Shown here in pieces: positions 1 through 12,738 of a stretch of DNA of 64,000 nucleotides. This DNA comes from Hymenolepis diminuta. Lineage: Eukaryota; Platyhelminthes; Cestoda; Cyclophyllidea; Hymenolepididae. Under the pieces are notes generated by a model. It was not told the DNA's origin. It saw nothing but the letters and a program-made list of their open reading frames with translations, and did no database searches. How positions within the stretch are numbered: position 1 is the stretch's first letter; each line of letters starts with the position of its first letter. The translations under genes were made by a program, and so were the position numbers. The DNA is taken from assembly GCA_900708905.1 (NCBI GenBank), contig CAADRB010000018.1:86821-150820 (forward strand), given 5' to 3'.

Positions 1-289
1 TTTTTTGCTCGACATAGTTAGTATCAAGGGTTTGAAGTATTAAAAGAGAAATCACAAATCACGTCCGCTCAAGACAGTCACACGTCGGCTACTGAGTGAG
101 TCAAAGTGACCGGACCTCCCGCAGCTTGCAGCCGCCAGCGCAGATCTCAAGGCCAAGCGATGTGGCGTGATCAGCTGCAACCAATAATGGCCAAGCAGTG
201 CGTGACGTCCCGTAAAACAAACCGTCGAACCCCAGAAAACGACTCACCGAACCCCTGGGGTTCGATCGAACCCAGGTTAAGAACCACTG
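1..289 (-). mobile_element. hAT (Buster-like) DNA transposon, 5' end, runs off the left edge
   Basis: Read on the minus strand, the element starts at 289 with CAGTGGTTCTTAACC, a terminus typical of hAT elements. It continues through a 16-bp palindrome (258-273, GGGTTCGATCGAACCC), about 275 nt of leader, and an ATG at 15-13 whose first codons read M-S-S-K-K before the window ends. Short Ser/Lys-rich starts of this kind are usual in Buster-type hAT transposases (the group that gave rise to host ZBED5/FAM200-like genes). The 8 bases just outside the terminus (290-297, tcctagat) fit the nnnTAnnn target-site pattern of the Buster group. The stretch is clearly more GC-rich than its surroundings. 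Because only the leader is visible, I cannot say whether the transposase is intact. Seen: terminus, palindrome, ATG, flanking 8-mer. Inferred: the family. Confidence 0.65.
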
Positions 290-297
290 TCCTAGAT
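290..297. repeat. Probable target-site duplication of the hAT element (one copy)
   Basis: The octamer tcctagat directly abuts the hAT terminus and has TA at its centre, as expected for Buster-type insertions. The partner copy would lie outside the window, at the other end of the element, so duplication is not verified. Confidence 0.4.
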
Positions 298-433
298 CTA
301 GGCCTCTTAGTATGCCAATCAAAGGTTATTTTAAAAGAATGATCAAAATACGAATACTATATTTAGTCTCCTGATTCATCGATATTGACTTAAATGCGTT
401 GTCTCTATTATATTACACAGCCCTTGTAAAAAG

Positions 434-550
434 TGCCGAAAAATGTTTTCCCCCCATTCTTAATTGGAAAGGATGGAGTTGATGATGACAGCTCAATCCA
501 GGACATGCAGGTGGAAGAAATGGCTTGGCTGGTCAGATCGATACTCATCG
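434..550 (+). CDS. Possible isolated coding exon (unassigned)
   Basis: An open frame reads about 39 codons with a protein-like composition (for example VFPPFLIGKDGVDDDSS, then EEMAWLVRSILIG) and ends at a good donor (g|gtatgt at 551). It ends in phase 1. The acceptor is unclear: ttacacag at 420 would give stop codons, so an AG at 432-433 is assumed. It could be an upstream exon of the F-box gene at 8080-14858, but that exon begins in phase 0, so at least one more exon would be needed between them. It could equally belong to another gene or be chance. I do not recognise the peptide. Confidence 0.25.
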
Positions 551-2550
551 GTATGTATTCAGTGATATGGATAGCCAAACAGACATGTCAAATAGGTAGG
601 TTTGGCTGAATGCTAGTTTCTTATCAGAGCTGACTATCTATCGTTTTCCTGAATGAGTTTTGGAAAATTTAAATATATAAGATTAATTACAAGGTGAAGG
701 ATATCTGACATAATTTAAACTGTATTGAATTTCACTGAAAAGAATGAAAGTATTCTGATAAGGGAAAACGGCACTCAAGGAGGGAACTAATGAAAAGCGA
801 GGGCCCACTTCGATGGAATAAATGATGTTGTTAACTTGAAGTATACTGAACTTATTTGTATCCAGTTCCCCTGCCGCAAAACGAACTATCAGTTAATTAC
901 ATTCTTTGTCAGCGTCATTCAAAGTGAAAATAAGAAGAAAGGATTGCAAATAATTTAGAATCGTTCTTTTAGCTTCGCAATCTTGGAGCCTTCAAATATG
1001 TGCATATATATGAGAGCGTTGATTCTGTTAAAAAATGGGTTTTAATCGTTAATTCTCCAAGATACGCAATTAACCAGAGACAAAGGTACTTTTAGATGAT
1101 CAAAAGGAGAGTACCGTTGGAATTTTATACTTTAATATCATTTCTTCCTGATCAGGTTTTTCAGATACGTCTCTGACTAACAGCTTTTTTAGGAAAATTA
1201 GGAATCACAGATTTTGTTAATATAATTTCATTTCACATTTTTTTTTATTTGGTAACCTAACTATTTGTTTACGCCTTTGAATAAGCTATTCTGGCGCTCT
1301 TATAAATAAATTAAGTGAGATCTGCACGTAAGTAGAAAATCTTGATATCCAAAATAAACTATTTTGTAATAATTATTCTTGATGTTAGTAAAAACAATTA
1401 TTTCACTTTCTTATACCAATAATTAATTTAAATTGGATTTTGGTCAAATACGTTGATATTTAATTTAATAACAAGTCCGTTTATTCAAAGATCGTATCGT
1501 GGATGCTAATTAGGCAATAGAATACATTGCTTTCAAATTCCAGTACAATGATGAATGAATTTTCCAAGACGTTACGATTACCTTTTCTGCATTTTGAATT
1601 TCTTTTCCATCTTTGAATTGCAATGTTTGGTTCTGAAGATTAATTCCATTTCACTGAGCAGCCTTGAATTTGAAATAATTATATGAAAGTAAACATCCGG
1701 CAGAAAGAAGCGTGATTACGTGGCCAATTTCTTTACGGGCTGGGGGGAAGACTGTTAAGCTAACGAGGCTCACTAGCGTTTGAGTAATAGCCAGTAATAA
1801 TTTTAATTTGATTTTGCTACGAATCTTTCTTAAAACATAGTTATTGCGACCTCTGAATAACAGCTGCAGTGAGTAGATCAGTATTTATCAATAATTTAAA
1901 ATTCGCTTTTATTTCAATCATCCGGAAGTTTTACATTGGAAGTCACTGGTGTTTATTTTGTTTATGGAACAGTGATTTCTTCGATAGTTCAAGGACGTCA
2001 CTTTCTTTTCTGTTAACATTCAGCTACAGTTTACGTTAAATTTCACTATTCTTGCGTTTTCATTTACTTTATAATCGATTCACACCCGTGGAATTCCCAT
2101 AAATTCCTCAGTTAATTACCTTTTAAGTAATTCCGTTACAGTCCACCTTTTTAATATCAAAATATTACCGTATGGATAATACTGAAAAGTAACTGTTTAT
2201 GTATGAAGTTAGTCTATACGGAGCAGACTCCAAGGTCTTAATTTATGTATTTTCCATGGTTCATTTCTCAGTTGAAATTAGCATTATCATGTTTTTTAAA
2301 GATTTCTCCTTCAATTTTCCTGAAGATTGATGTTAATATTCTTAATTATTGTGTTTGCTTTTTGATGCATGTCTTTATTAGTTAAATCTTTACACAAATA
2401 TTTCTTTAATTTTTATCTCTGTGTAAAATTATTTTAATTTCATTCTAATTATTGTTATAAGTTTAGTCTGTAGTTTTATAAAGTATGCTTCTTGAGTATA
2501 TGCGTTAAGAGTGTTTTCTTTTATATTTCAATTTTAACCCTAAAGTGCAG
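551..2550. other. AT-rich non-coding stretch
   Basis: No convincing exon, RNA gene or recognisable element was seen on either strand. Composition matches the introns of the two genes. It is probably intron or intergenic DNA upstream of the F-box gene. Confidence 0.5.
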
Positions 2551-2554
2551 GATG

Positions 2555-3805
2555 CCTAAGTCATCCGAGGACATCTTACGCACTTTTAGAAGGAGAGAAA
2601 ATGAAACTGTTAGTGGTCGAAACGTACAATTTCTCGCTTTAAAACAAATAAACATAATATTAACCTAGATTTCATTCTATATATCCTCCCCCAGCTTCAA
2701 TCATCTACTCAATCCGAGTCCGAAAGCGACTGCAAGCTTTGATCAAGTTGTCCTTATTGATGTCCTCCATTCCTCGAGCTATTGCTTCTATAAGAGAGGA
2801 TTTGGTTTTATGAGGATGTTTATTGACTTCCTTTTCAACCACGCCCCGCCTCACACGCAATAATCCAAAGCATTAGGGTCAGATGAGTAATTAGGAGACG
2901 GTCATAAGTTTGGCATGCCATGATGATGAAAATTCTCGGCCATCCAATCCTGGTTTTTGAGAGCTTTATGGGATGGAGCCGAATCCTCGTGGAAAATATA
3001 GGGTCTATCTACCCAACTTTTAACAAAAATGGTTTGAAGAGTCTCAACATAGGCATCTGCATCTGAATTGGCTCTAGGGCCCTGTGAGAAAATTTGAGAA
3101 GTCATTATGCCTCCTTCCCTAATTTCCTGCAACACCGAAAAATAATCACTGTTGCCTGAAATTTTGTGCGCATGCATAACAGTTGGACCTTCAGTGGAGT
3201 CCGCCCGCACATAGCCACTTATCATTTCTTGGATTGGCTTTTTGATCCTGGTGGAATTTTTTTGGTCCAAGAAAAACCAAAGACACGGTTGTCCTTCTGC
3301 GTGCTTTAATTTATTTAAAAGTTGTTTAGTACGCATTAAGCAATTCTCTTGAGTCATTTTTGTCGACATAAACTGATCTCGCCTAAGAACGTATGAATTG
3401 TGTCTGAGGTCTTGATGAAGAACATCCCTTATTGTTTCTTGAGACACTTGGAGATGTTTGGCAAGATGTTGCGTCGACTTCATCGATCATGCCTTGCACT
3501 CTTCTCACAAATTAAGGTGCTCTGAGTGGGCGCCGACAACGCTGTTTTCTCTTTTTCGTGGCGGCCAATTCATCTGCATTGTTTTTTATTCAGCTCCTTT
3601 TTAACCTTGCAAACGGAAGATCTGGCGACTTGTAGGAATCTTGTAATTTCTAAATTGCTTTGTTTGGCTTTTATAGACATTATTACAACAAGTCTTTTCA
3701 TCTCATTAATTACACTAGTATCTGCCATGAGATCTTGTGATATAAAAAATACGTTAATTATTTTCGGGTTTGTTTACAAAAAATATATGTCCTCCGATAC
3801 CCAAC
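2555..3805 (-). mobile_element. Mariner (Tc1/mariner superfamily) element, degenerate
   Basis: A minus-strand transposase relic occupies about 3730-2690. Imperfect inverted ends share an ATC(C/G)GAGGACAT core: on the left at 2562-2574 reading inward on +, on the right near 3789-3799 reading inward on minus. The exact boundaries and the TA duplications could not be fixed, so the limits are approximate to a few tens of bases. The copy has several stop codons and at least one frame change, and is a dead, moderately old insertion in non-coding DNA. Confidence 0.75.
2690..3730 (-). pseudogene. Mariner transposase pseudogene (DD34D type)
   Basis: The N-terminal helix-turn-helix part starts at an ATG near 3727 (M-A-D-T-S-V-I-N-E) and runs to a stop near the residues KKQCR. 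The frame then shifts to the long open stretch 3483-2902 (193 codons), and C-terminal sequence continues past a stop at 2901. The catalytic triad can be traced: the first Asp is in WFFLDQKNS (usual form FxDEK, so the Glu is replaced by Gln), the second in HEDSAPSHKA, the third in SSDPNALDY. I count 34 residues between the second and third, matching the mariner DD34D signature. Further stops (for example in LDYCV*GG) show that it cannot make an active enzyme. It may still be useful for dating or for classifying the host's mariners. Confidence 0.85.
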
Positions 3806-3809
3806 GCAC

Positions 3810-6800
3810 CTTATACAATACTCGTGTAGGTTTTATTATTTGTCAGGATGACATTCTGATGGGTGATGGTTAAATAACTTTTTTCTCTTGCTAAAATGAG
3901 ATCTTTTGACAAGTTTATATTTCTATTATAAAAAAAGTTTGCTATATGTGATATCTATTTCTTTTCCAAAAGAAATTGTAATTAGAGAAAGGGAATCAGT
4001 ATTTTAAATTTTGTGTTAGATGAGAAGATACTTAGAGCCACAACCGAACTAAATTGGTTAAATAACCGTAGATACTAATATTTTTTCCCTTGCGTAATGT
4101 ATTGACTTGTAGTATCCCTATTTAACTCTTTCAAACATTTTATATTGAATCTGTCGTTCTGAATTATGCCTAGATAATGAAGCCCGAGGAATGCGAACTA
4201 CATTTTAATCCGCATTCTTGTGTCCGGGGCATCACTGTAAGCTGATGAATTCCGATTTGCACATTTTTTTCTAAAATATCTTCCAATAGCCACAAAGGAG
4301 TAGAATTTTAAACAAAAATAACAATAACTTGTCTTAAAGATAATCTTTCTGAGACAATATTTTAGCATTTCTTGCGTCTCAAAATCTATATATATATATG
4401 TATTTTTTGGCCAAGATGTCGTATTTCTAATGCAGTAAAATGCTGAATTAGTAGTTTGTCATCACTATGTTGTTTGTTTAATGAAATCTTAGGACCACTG
4501 TCTGGATGGTGAATCGCAAATATCCTTAAATGTTGGAATTTCTAATCTCCTTCCATAAAGAACAATTTATACAATTGCTTAAAATTATATTTATCAATGA
4601 AAATAATGACAAATTTTATCAAACTTTCGGTATGAGCATATTATTTTTGTGTGGGTGCCTTACTTGTATAAACATAAATATTGAATGCAATCCTGTTTTG
4701 GGAAGAGATTTTGTTCCAGGAGTGGAAATACACTACCTACTATTTCTGCGTAGGTGATGAAGTTATTGTATTTAGTGTCCGGTGTGCTAAAATACTATGG
4801 CTGTACTTTCCTTATTTTGCTTGTTTAAAGCCGAAAGAATGTTGCTTGCATATGATCAGGCATTTTTGCAGTAGAAACGGTATTAAAGAAACAGGAGAAG
4901 CAATTATGTGCATTAGTCGATTTTTGACTTGAAGTGAAGGAAGGAACTTTTTTGAGAGAAACAGAGTTTTAAGGTTTACTGTTCCTTTCCATGTTTGATT
5001 TGTAGGGACCTTCAAAAAATTTACTTTCATCTATGCGACAAACCACATTTTTAACACATCTCTTCAGTTGATTTTCGATCCGTTCCAGTTATTTAACTCC
5101 CGTATCTTAAGTTTCTCTCCGTTTATGGCCTACCTTCCTAATGCAACACAATACAGGTGTTCTCCTCGTACTTTTCTAAGATAAGTGTTCACACCAAATT
5201 CTCTGTCTTCTTCCTATGAGATCCTTAAGATCTTGGGGATATAAGAAGCTCACATAACCTTCGAACTGTAAATCCTAATCAGCAGCTCATATTTAATAAC
5301 TCTCCCGCTGTTTTCTTCCCTCAAGATATAATTTATAAAACTTTCTTTTGACCATTGTTTATAATCATGTCATATTTCAAAAAAACTATACATGTTGATT
5401 TAAAAATTATGTAACAGTTTTGTTTTTGTTATGTCTGGGATTTAAATTAGAACCCTTTGGATATTGCTTGTAAGAAAAAAATGCACGGCATTTATAAGAT
5501 AAATGATTGCACTTCGTTTGTAAATGCTTTTTCACACTTTTAATTAGGGAGTTCCTTTTACTGCAAATGATCGAACGAAATATGTAATGATTGTATTGTT
5601 AATTTTTTTGAAAGTAAGATTTTTATTTTCAGAGTGGTAGCAGTACCTATCACTATTATCGTCTAAAATTCTTCTTTTGAAAATTAATCACTTATGAAGA
5701 TTAGAATAATCATTAAATGTCCTTGGTTTGCCTTTTTTGCCGAAATCGATCACTCGACTCTAGGAATACTACAACCACGCCGACTTTTAAGCATTTTGGC
5801 TTAAAAATAGTTTAGGTGGTCGTATAGGCGACTGAAGAACCAATAAAGTCGCAAAATCTAATCGAAATAACTTAAATGATATGCTATTTACGATTGACCC
5901 AACTTTGTTTGGTGTTATTAAAGTAAAGCTTACTCCGAATATCAAATCAGCTATGATTCAAACTCGGGAATGCAGAAATCTTTTAATGTAGTACTTTTGT
6001 TTAATGAGTTCGTCTGACTTCCCAATATCTCGGTTATTATCAGTAGCCATAGCAGTAAGAAAAGTTTTACCATTTTAATAATTTAAAAGTATCTAAACAT
6101 GTGTGACCGTAAAGTAGTCCGAATGCTACGTAAAGACGAAATCAGATAGTAGCGGCTAATAAGTAAAGATATCAAATAAACTTAGGGGTTATCAAGTTCA
6201 TTTTAATCCTTATTCATGGTATACCGATTATAAGCTCTGTAAGCCTCTGACTGATTGTTCATCTTTGCATTCTCAGAGCATGATTGCATTTCATAGTTGA
6301 TCATACCAGTTTTGTATATTTGTATATCTGAAAATAGCGAACCTCACTAACTTTCTTAGAAAACGCCTTAGCATTCCTTCAGTTAATAAAGAAATTATCT
6401 TCTCAATATGAGTTTATTTTTTGGAATCAAATGAAGTTCAAATAATAGATATTAGATAAAGTATTATCCGCTTGGGAAGCGTAGGCAGATTACAACTGAA
6501 ATATATCATCCATTAAAGTTTTAAGGCTACCAATTTCAAAGTTTTAAGGGTAACTAAATTGTCTGTAAATGTTGAAACAATTCTGGAATCAAGGAATACC
6601 AAATTATTTTGTGACTACATTGCTCCTTGGACACCAGAAAATGCCATTAATCAGTACAGAATCTCCAACGTACACCTTTGCTTGTAGAACACCATGCTAA
6701 TATGCATTTGATTTTTTATTTCTGCGATGATTTTATCAAAAAAGTTTCGAAAGTTGTCTTAAATTTAGAATAAAAATTAAAAGAACTCGGAAGGAATAGA

Positions 6801-8079
6801 ATGCATAGGGCACTTTCGTCAAGTGGAATTACAAACTTATATCAAAATTCCATTACATTCGGTTGAACATATGCTACGTAAGTTTGTAAATCAGTATTTT
6901 TGTAAAGTGTAGTTAGGCTCACTGTTGTGAAGGTATGATACAGTTTCCTATAACCTAGGGGAGAGAAAGACATATTGGCCTAGTAACCGGATATTTTTGA
7001 TGAAAATAAGATTCTCTTATACACCTAGAACTGCGTTTGTCCAGACTATAATTGGCCGGAGAAGATTGAACCAGTCATCGGTCTTTATCATTCCATATGC
7101 CGAAACATGTTTGGTCAGACAACGGATCAATCGATAAAGAGGAGTTAGTTTTGTCATGCCGTGACCTCCCATGATTATAACGTTTAGTTGATTTTGCACT
7201 TCTGGTGTATGACAAAGCACTATCTCGCCTTCCTTTAACTATAATTGTGAAAATATTTGAGCACAGCATAAAATAATTGAGAATTAGATGTGTCCACTTC
7301 TTAAGCGTATCAAATTCGAGTAAACTCCTTGGAGTTTAACTTCATTTACCATTTAAGCACTAAGAATGAAGAAAAACATCAGTATCTGCTATAATAAGAA
7401 AAAAAGGGTTGGTCCTTTATCAATATTACAAAATTAAAGATGTTCCTGGAATCAAACTAGATGAAATTTTTTCGAAAATCTTGAAATCCTCAAATTTCTA
7501 CATCTCTCCATCCATGCATTGAAAGTTAAAGACCTGCTTTTTTAGCTCGATTATCTATGTGCGTTAGTTTTAAATGTTCAAATTGATAAAATAAACAATT
7601 GGAGAAATGGAATTATTTGTTAAACGTTAAATTATTTATTATATATAACGTATTAGAATTACCAACATTTTGAAAAGAGCATGCATTTGTGACCTTGACT
7701 TCCGGATTTTTTTAAAAAGTTGTTAAGGCAAGCGCATGTGAAAGTTGCAGTTAAATTTTCCCCGGAATTTTATCGAATTTTCACGCCAGTTTGCAAATGC
7801 TTAAAACGTCCCAGCATAATTTTTTGATTACCTTCCAACCCGATTTAAACGTGTGTTTTAAGTCATATGACATTCCCCTGGATTAAATCATCGATTTTCC
7901 TCTTCTTAATGCAAATGGATTAATTGAATGCGTAAAATAATCTCTCTCTCTCTAAATTAACAAAATATCACCAATTATGAGATCATTTTATGATATTTTG
8001 TGAACAAATTTATTAATGAAGTTCTTAATGAAAAAATTTATATTTTTATAAGATAAAACACCAATATATTATATTTTAG
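3810..8079. other. AT-rich non-coding stretch before the F-box gene exons
   Basis: I see no supported exon, RNA gene or recognisable mobile element here. A short (TC)n run sits at about 7941-7955. The exon starting at 8080 has no in-frame methionine before its conserved part and starts at a splice acceptor. The F-box exon must therefore lie here unrecognised, or upstream of the window, and this stretch is most likely its intron. Confidence 0.5.
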
Positions 8080-8550
8080 AGTGGAATCGGTGTTAGTTCA
8101 CAATCACGAGGGGAAGCGTCCTCTTCCCAGCTTTCGAGTTCTGTTCCAATCCACTTTCACTTTCGTAGTATCTCCACAACCACTCCGCCATCGACTCTGG
8201 CCCTTACTTCAACAACTGGAAATGCTCCAGGAGCTTCAGGAAGTCATTCAGGTGGTCCAAAGGGAAAAAAATATCAGCGAAGTGTGAGCTGCAAATTCCC
8301 ATGTCCCACGAATCGTCTGCCCTATCCACCAGATACATCGAATCTTCCTCCTCCCTGTATTCGTTCCTTCTCACTTGATTTTCATGCTGAATTCGACGAA
8401 GGTTCGGGGATTGTGTATGGATCTGGTGGGGCGCTTTTTGCCACGATTGTCAGAGTGCTATCACAGTTGAAGTGTCTCCGAAGTCTCTATCTACGCAACT
8501 TGTTTCTTTCCCAGCATGATGCGAGACAGTTGCTAGTTGAAGTCTCCACG
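8080..8550 (+). CDS. F-box gene, exon A
   Basis: The acceptor is atattttag (8079) and the donor acg|gtatgt (8551). The 157-codon frame starts with S-G-I-G-V-S-S and is low-complexity Ser/Thr/Gly for about 65 codons, then enters the conserved CIRSFSLDF and LRSLYLRN strands. The competing frame starting at 8081 stops at 8287 and is not the coding one. Confidence 0.75.
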
Positions 8551-11500
8551 GTATGTTATATTCAGATATTATCCTATTATCAATTTTCTACACTGTCTTT
8601 ATATTTTTGTTAAAATTTAGTCCTTCATCTAAAAATTGGAATTTTCTTAAAATCGCAACATTCAGTGCCTAGATGCGAAAGATGAATGAGATTCTGATTA
8701 GTTTGAAAGGATGACCGTATGAAGGTTACTTTTTAATCAGTTCCATTCATTTGCTCGTGTATCGATGCTCCGTAGCCTATCATCTTTATGCCTTTATATT
8801 TAGTCAGTGTTGGCAAACCGAATCAAATATTTTTGGTGCATATGGAAGAAGTTCACAGCTCGCATCTGGATTTCACCACTGAACCATTTGTTGCTGCAAT
8901 TATTGCCTAGTCAGGCAGCCAGTCATTTATCACGTATCTTACCATATGTATAAACATTTTTCTTCCTTAAAAACCGTAATCTTAGCTACCGGTATTCTCC
9001 CTTCTTCCCCTTGAGTGTTGTAGCTTTGTAAAAGTTAATTTGATCTAAAGGTCGTTATACAAAATTAATTTGTTCAAGAGGTATATAACATCGACTAAGT
9101 TGAAGGGGAAGAGACATTTGAAGAACCTGGTCCTGAAAACATTGATTTCTATGGCTTGTGCTGTGACTGATACATTGCGATATTTGAAAGATTTCCGGTC
9201 ATTTAGAGCTCTGCTTTGAAGGTGATTGGTTGATAAATGCAATAAAGTTCAATTTTCAGGGACAAAATTTAGCATTCATTTATTAATCCTGCATTAAAAA
9301 AAAATGAGATAACTTGGATAGCTGAAGAAAGTGTACATCTTGAATTGTCTGAGCCTAAAAAATTAATTTATTGTATTGGGCGGTGAGTATATTTGAATTT
9401 TACATATTTCAACTACTGCTCTGCCATTCTCAAGTCTGAAAATGAAGTATCGTCACTGCTATACTGCAGGAAGAATAAGAAGTCAATCGTCCCTACATAT
9501 CTAAGCCATATGTACTTAGTTGAACTCTCATAACAAAGGATCACTGGTTGAGTTCCAGGTCTTCAATCTTCCTTCTATCGAATCTGGGTAACTATGATGT
9601 AGCTATTGTTGTATTGTAAATTTACCATCAGCTGCAGATATTAACAGATCCATAATAATAAAATAAAAAACTAACGTCATTATATTATTAATACTCCAAA
9701 GCAGGCAATGTAATTTTAATTTTACTCATGGAAAAGTTCAAGTCTCATGCAATAGTAAAATAGTCCAATAAGATGTGAAAGGTGGGATACTGGACAGAAG
9801 CAGAGCATCATACGAGTCTTACTTTATTGGTACTTTGGACTCATCCACTTCTCATTTAATAGATCGGTTCATTGTACCATATCTTCTTGTCTAATAAATC
9901 GTATTTCCTAAGTTTCCGAGAGAGTTCATATCCGCGATGTTTAACGTTTATTAACCAGCTAATTAAACAGATTGTTTGGTCATGTCATCTCCTCTCTTAA
10001 GAAAGAGCAGTCAGTTGATATACGAAGCATGAACTATGCTTCTCTGTGTATCGGTCTTCGATTAAATAATACGTCCTTTACTTTTCATTATTATTAAATT
10101 TATCAAGTTTGGATAGTTGAATAGATAGGTGAAATTCGAGAGCAAAATTTAGAGCCTTTTTATTATTAGCAAAAAAGTATTAATCCGTATTTTATTGATT
10201 ACTATGCATTCCAGCGTTTTATAAAATTCTTGTATCAGTGCACATATTGTATATATGCGGTTATTTGCCCACCAGGTTTATACCTCGTTTCTCCAGCAAT
10301 ATCTAATCTAACCGGTTATATTAATTTTATTCTGCTTTATTGTAATAGTACCGTAATGTTTATTGAACGTGTGCTACCTTTGTCAGGTTGCCGGTCCCAC
10401 TTTGGAAAGGGTTAGCCTTCTTCACGTCTGTAAGATAGACCATGAACGTCCTAATGTGGAAACAGTCCACGAAGGTGGAGGCGATCATTTCGATACTTCT
10501 TCAACCACCACTTCGAACCCAACCAGCACCAGAGAAGGCAGTTCATCAGACGATGTTGATCGATATTGGTATTTGAAGGATCCTCGATGGTTGGGTGCAA
10601 GACCTCGTCTCCTGGGATGGAATCCACTTTCTGATATTTTCGCACTCTTTCCTAACCTCAGTCGATTGGAGATTGCTCTTACGCAACTTACTGGAGCAAT
10701 GCTTCTGCGTTTGATCTATCAGACTCAGTTAACTGTGCTAATTCTTACTCAGGTAGGATTCAGGAATGAATTTCTAAAATTTCTTTTATAATTTTATTGC
10801 TAAATTTGGGATAATAGCATACTGAGTCACTAATGTTGCTTTGTAATGAGAAATGGGAAAGACAAGCTTCGGTATACGTTTAGCGATTCATACGTTTAAT
10901 TAAGATGTCCACAATATTAAGATACTAGTCGTAAGCCTGGGATGGCTAACAGCCTATCCAAGAACCCATAAATTATAAGTTTCAATAAGGAGTGTGAAGT
11001 GGAATTGAATACGCCTATTTAATTTAGTGGAACTATGTCTTCGGGTAGTTTTTTTACTGCAAAATGTAAGCAGGCAGATGATCAAGATCGAGATCAGTGT
11101 CCTACGTAATTGACAGAGTAGAAAGGGTAGATAGAAGGGGGGCTGTTGTCCCTGTTAATTTGACGGCCAAGACCTTCATTTGGTATACAATGACTGCATA
11201 TCATTGATAATCAGATACATCAAAATTTGCATGCATGCTGCATTTATACCAATGGAAAGATTGTATCCTGCCTCCTTCCAATTACTCTCTCAACGAACAA
11301 ACTGTTGTCAAGATGACTCAGAAGTAAATTACGTTTGTCATGATTCACCTTTATGTAATCAGGTTGTCATGAAATGACTCATAAAACAGTTAAAAAGAAT
11401 GTACCTGTACACCTAGATTGGGTAGCTGAAGGAACTTTCCATAAGGAAGTAATTCAACAGTAAAATCCGTCTATTACCTTTAACATTTATAGGTGATGTG

Positions 11501-12703
11501 ATTGGCATTATGTAATTAGTCCAAATGAATAAAATCACTTCTCTAGTGATTGCCACGATTACCTCGAATTGAAATGATTCAATGAAGAGTCTAAATAAAC
11601 AAAAACGTCTACTTTTCCAAAATTCTGAAGGCACTTTATTATTTGTGTACTCGTTATAAATGATGCCCACAGTAACAATGAAAACATGCACTCTTGGTTT
11701 TATACTGCTTATATTGCATATTACTATCATGCATCTTTCAACGCATGGCATCTATTTTTTTTACTCTTTTAGCGTGCATGACTGGGTAAGTCTGTGTTGT
11801 TTGGCTTTTTATGTGTTCCTAATTATTGAATTCAACTACCATATATTTTAAAATATCTTCCTTTGGTGACTAAATAAAATATTCACCAAAACAATTAATA
11901 ACTCTTAATAAACTTTCTTCTACGTGATTTTCTTATAATTGCCTTCTGTTTAATGAATAAATAATCCATTATTTCTTTGCTTTATCTTGACCTTAACGCA
12001 AATTCTCTCTATTTTGGTCACTTGCATCTGTTACTTCGTTACAAGAACTTGTACTATTGCAGTCAATCATAATAGGTATCTGCTTACTTGAAAGCAAAGT
12101 TTGGATTATGCTATGTATATATCTCCTTAAGATTTTAGTTTTGCGGGAGAAAATATGCCAGTATTTTTGGCTTGCTTACTAACTTTTTATGTTAACGACC
12201 TTCAAAACTGAACATTTGTCACCTCAACACTCTTAAACATACACTAATCTCACATAATTGATGATGACGACGACGTGGACGAGAATACGATCCAGTCACT
12301 TTTATCCTGTGTAAAGCTTAAAACATCCAGAAATTGGTTACTCGAAGTCATTTCTGTTCGTTCGTAGAACTATGATCATTTTATTGTACAAAGCATGGCT
12401 TTTTCATGATTTTCCCTCCATGGAGAGATTTGCTTTTCACTGAGTTTCGTAGAGAGTTCAAATTGTCATTAATCTTTATTTCAAAAATTTTCTTCCATCT
12501 TTTAACCTTTAAATAAAATCGCTTACTCTTTTGCCTTCCTAGCAGTTACTTTTGCAGTAATAAGCTTACAATTACATTAAAATAGAATTCGCATTCTGGG
12601 GAATTTAAGTTATGGCCATAGTCCATATTAATTGAGCTTCATCAATCATCGCTCTGTTGTCAAGTTTTCAATGAAGAAATCCTGTAAAATAATATTATTT
12701 CCT

Positions 12704-12738
<35 letters not shown>

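Noticed and set aside
256..289. GGTTCGA-type sequence as a tRNA T-arm
   Set aside because: It is the hAT terminal palindrome; no cloverleaf or A-box can be built around it.
101..342. Open frames of 73-78 codons on both strands over the first 340 bases
   Set aside because: They lie in the GC-rich leader of the hAT element, which explains both; the element's own start codon is at 15-13 on the minus strand.
3526..3873. 115-codon + strand frame
   Set aside because: It is the antisense of the mariner transposase N-terminus and flank.
8081..8287. 68-codon frame overlapping the first F-box-gene exon
   Set aside because: It stops within the exon; the neighbouring frame runs through the whole exon and carries the conserved strands.
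12250..12370. Acidic coding-like stretch (D-D-D-D-D-V-D-E-N-T-I-Q) as an extra F-box-gene exon
   Set aside because: No acceptor AG with a suitable tract lies upstream, and exons 10387-10752 and 12743-13216 already join in phase.
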